Notes under the pieces: model-generated | What the model was told of the DNA's origin: nothing | The model's database searches: none | What the model saw: only the letters and a program-made list of their open reading frames with translations | Shown here: one piece after another, positions 15,096 to 15,235 of the stretch | How positions within the stretch are numbered: position 1 is the stretch's first letter | How the letters are laid out: the number at the start of each line of letters is the position of its first letter | Made by a program: the position numbers and the translations under genes | NCBI GenBank assembly: GCA_910586615.1 | Contig: CAJUJP010000071.1 | Location: 1 to 15,235, forward strand | Reading direction: 5' to 3' | DNA: 15,235 bases | Source: an uncultured Lachnospiraceae bacterium | Lineage (GTDB): Bacteria > Bacillota > Clostridia > Lachnospirales > Lachnospiraceae

Positions 15096-15235
15096 ATGCC
15101 GGCTGTGTCTATAAAAGCGTATTTTGAATCAATCGGGGATGCTGTCGTGGAGAGCAGGCAGCGGCAAAGGGTTGAACTGTTGTTACAATTCACACCTATG
15201 CCAGATTTCGCATTAATTTACGGTTATCCAGTGTG
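15096..15235 (+). CDS. Possible 5' part of a new gene, cut by the window edge
   Basis: An open frame begins with ATG one base after the stop of the carboxypeptidase gene and stays open for 46 codons to the edge. It starts MPAVSIKAYFESIGDAVVE. I do not recognise it. There is no good Shine-Dalgarno site, so it would depend on translational coupling with the gene before it. The alternative is a non-coding spacer, since 46 codons can be open by chance. Confidence 0.35.
   Translation, partial: MPAVSIKAYFESIGDAVVESRQRQRVELLLQFTPMPDFALIYGYPV

Overview
The window reads as a chromosomal core segment of an anaerobic Firmicute, most likely of the family Lachnospiraceae (Clostridia). The signs are a large M16C (PreP/Cym1-type) peptidase, a DUF4349 lipoprotein, the era-yqzL-recO order, a single-chain glycyl-tRNA synthetase, a Firmicute-size S21 protein, strong GGAGG-type ribosome binding sites and sigma-A promoters with extended -10 boxes. 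All genes that I accept lie on the + strand. I see no insertion sequence, phage gene, CRISPR array, tRNA or rRNA.

Layout. Positions 1-121 hold the end of an upstream transcript with a hairpin that may be its terminator. A good promoter (122-150) then drives the zinc peptidase gene (195-3116), which is followed by a DUF4349 lipoprotein (3250-4425). Next come era (about 4500-5417), a small yqzL-like gene (5489-5665) and recO (5622-6269). The last two overlap by 44 bases in different frames. A near-consensus promoter buried in the last codons of recO (6247-6275) serves a second, unrecognised lipoprotein (6323-6958). A 163-base gap with two stem-loops leads into glycyl-tRNA synthetase (7122-8510), and alanyl-tRNA synthetase (8558-11197) follows closely. 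After these comes a two-gene module: a multi-spanning GT-C-like membrane protein (11267-12592) and a DPM1-like family 2 glycosyltransferase (12744-13451), ended by an AT-only hairpin. rpsU (13617-13793) is a self-contained unit with its own promoter, a structured leader and a clear terminator. An S11 D-Ala-D-Ala carboxypeptidase (13907-15094) follows, and a possible new gene begins at the right edge.

Working together. Era (30S assembly), RecO (recombinational repair), GlyRS, AlaRS and S21 are housekeeping translation and repair functions. The S11 carboxypeptidase trims peptidoglycan at the cell surface. The GT-C/GT2 pair is the most accessory-looking part: by family knowledge the GT2 would load a sugar onto a polyprenyl phosphate at the inner face, and the membrane protein would transfer that sugar outside the membrane to an unknown acceptor.

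Nothing here is clearly a new kind of system. The points most worth checking are the glyS leader with two hairpins and no T-box, the structured rpsU leader, the cysteine-free short RecO with its overlapping yqzL, the unrecognised lipoprotein, and the unknown acceptor of the glycosyltransferase pair.
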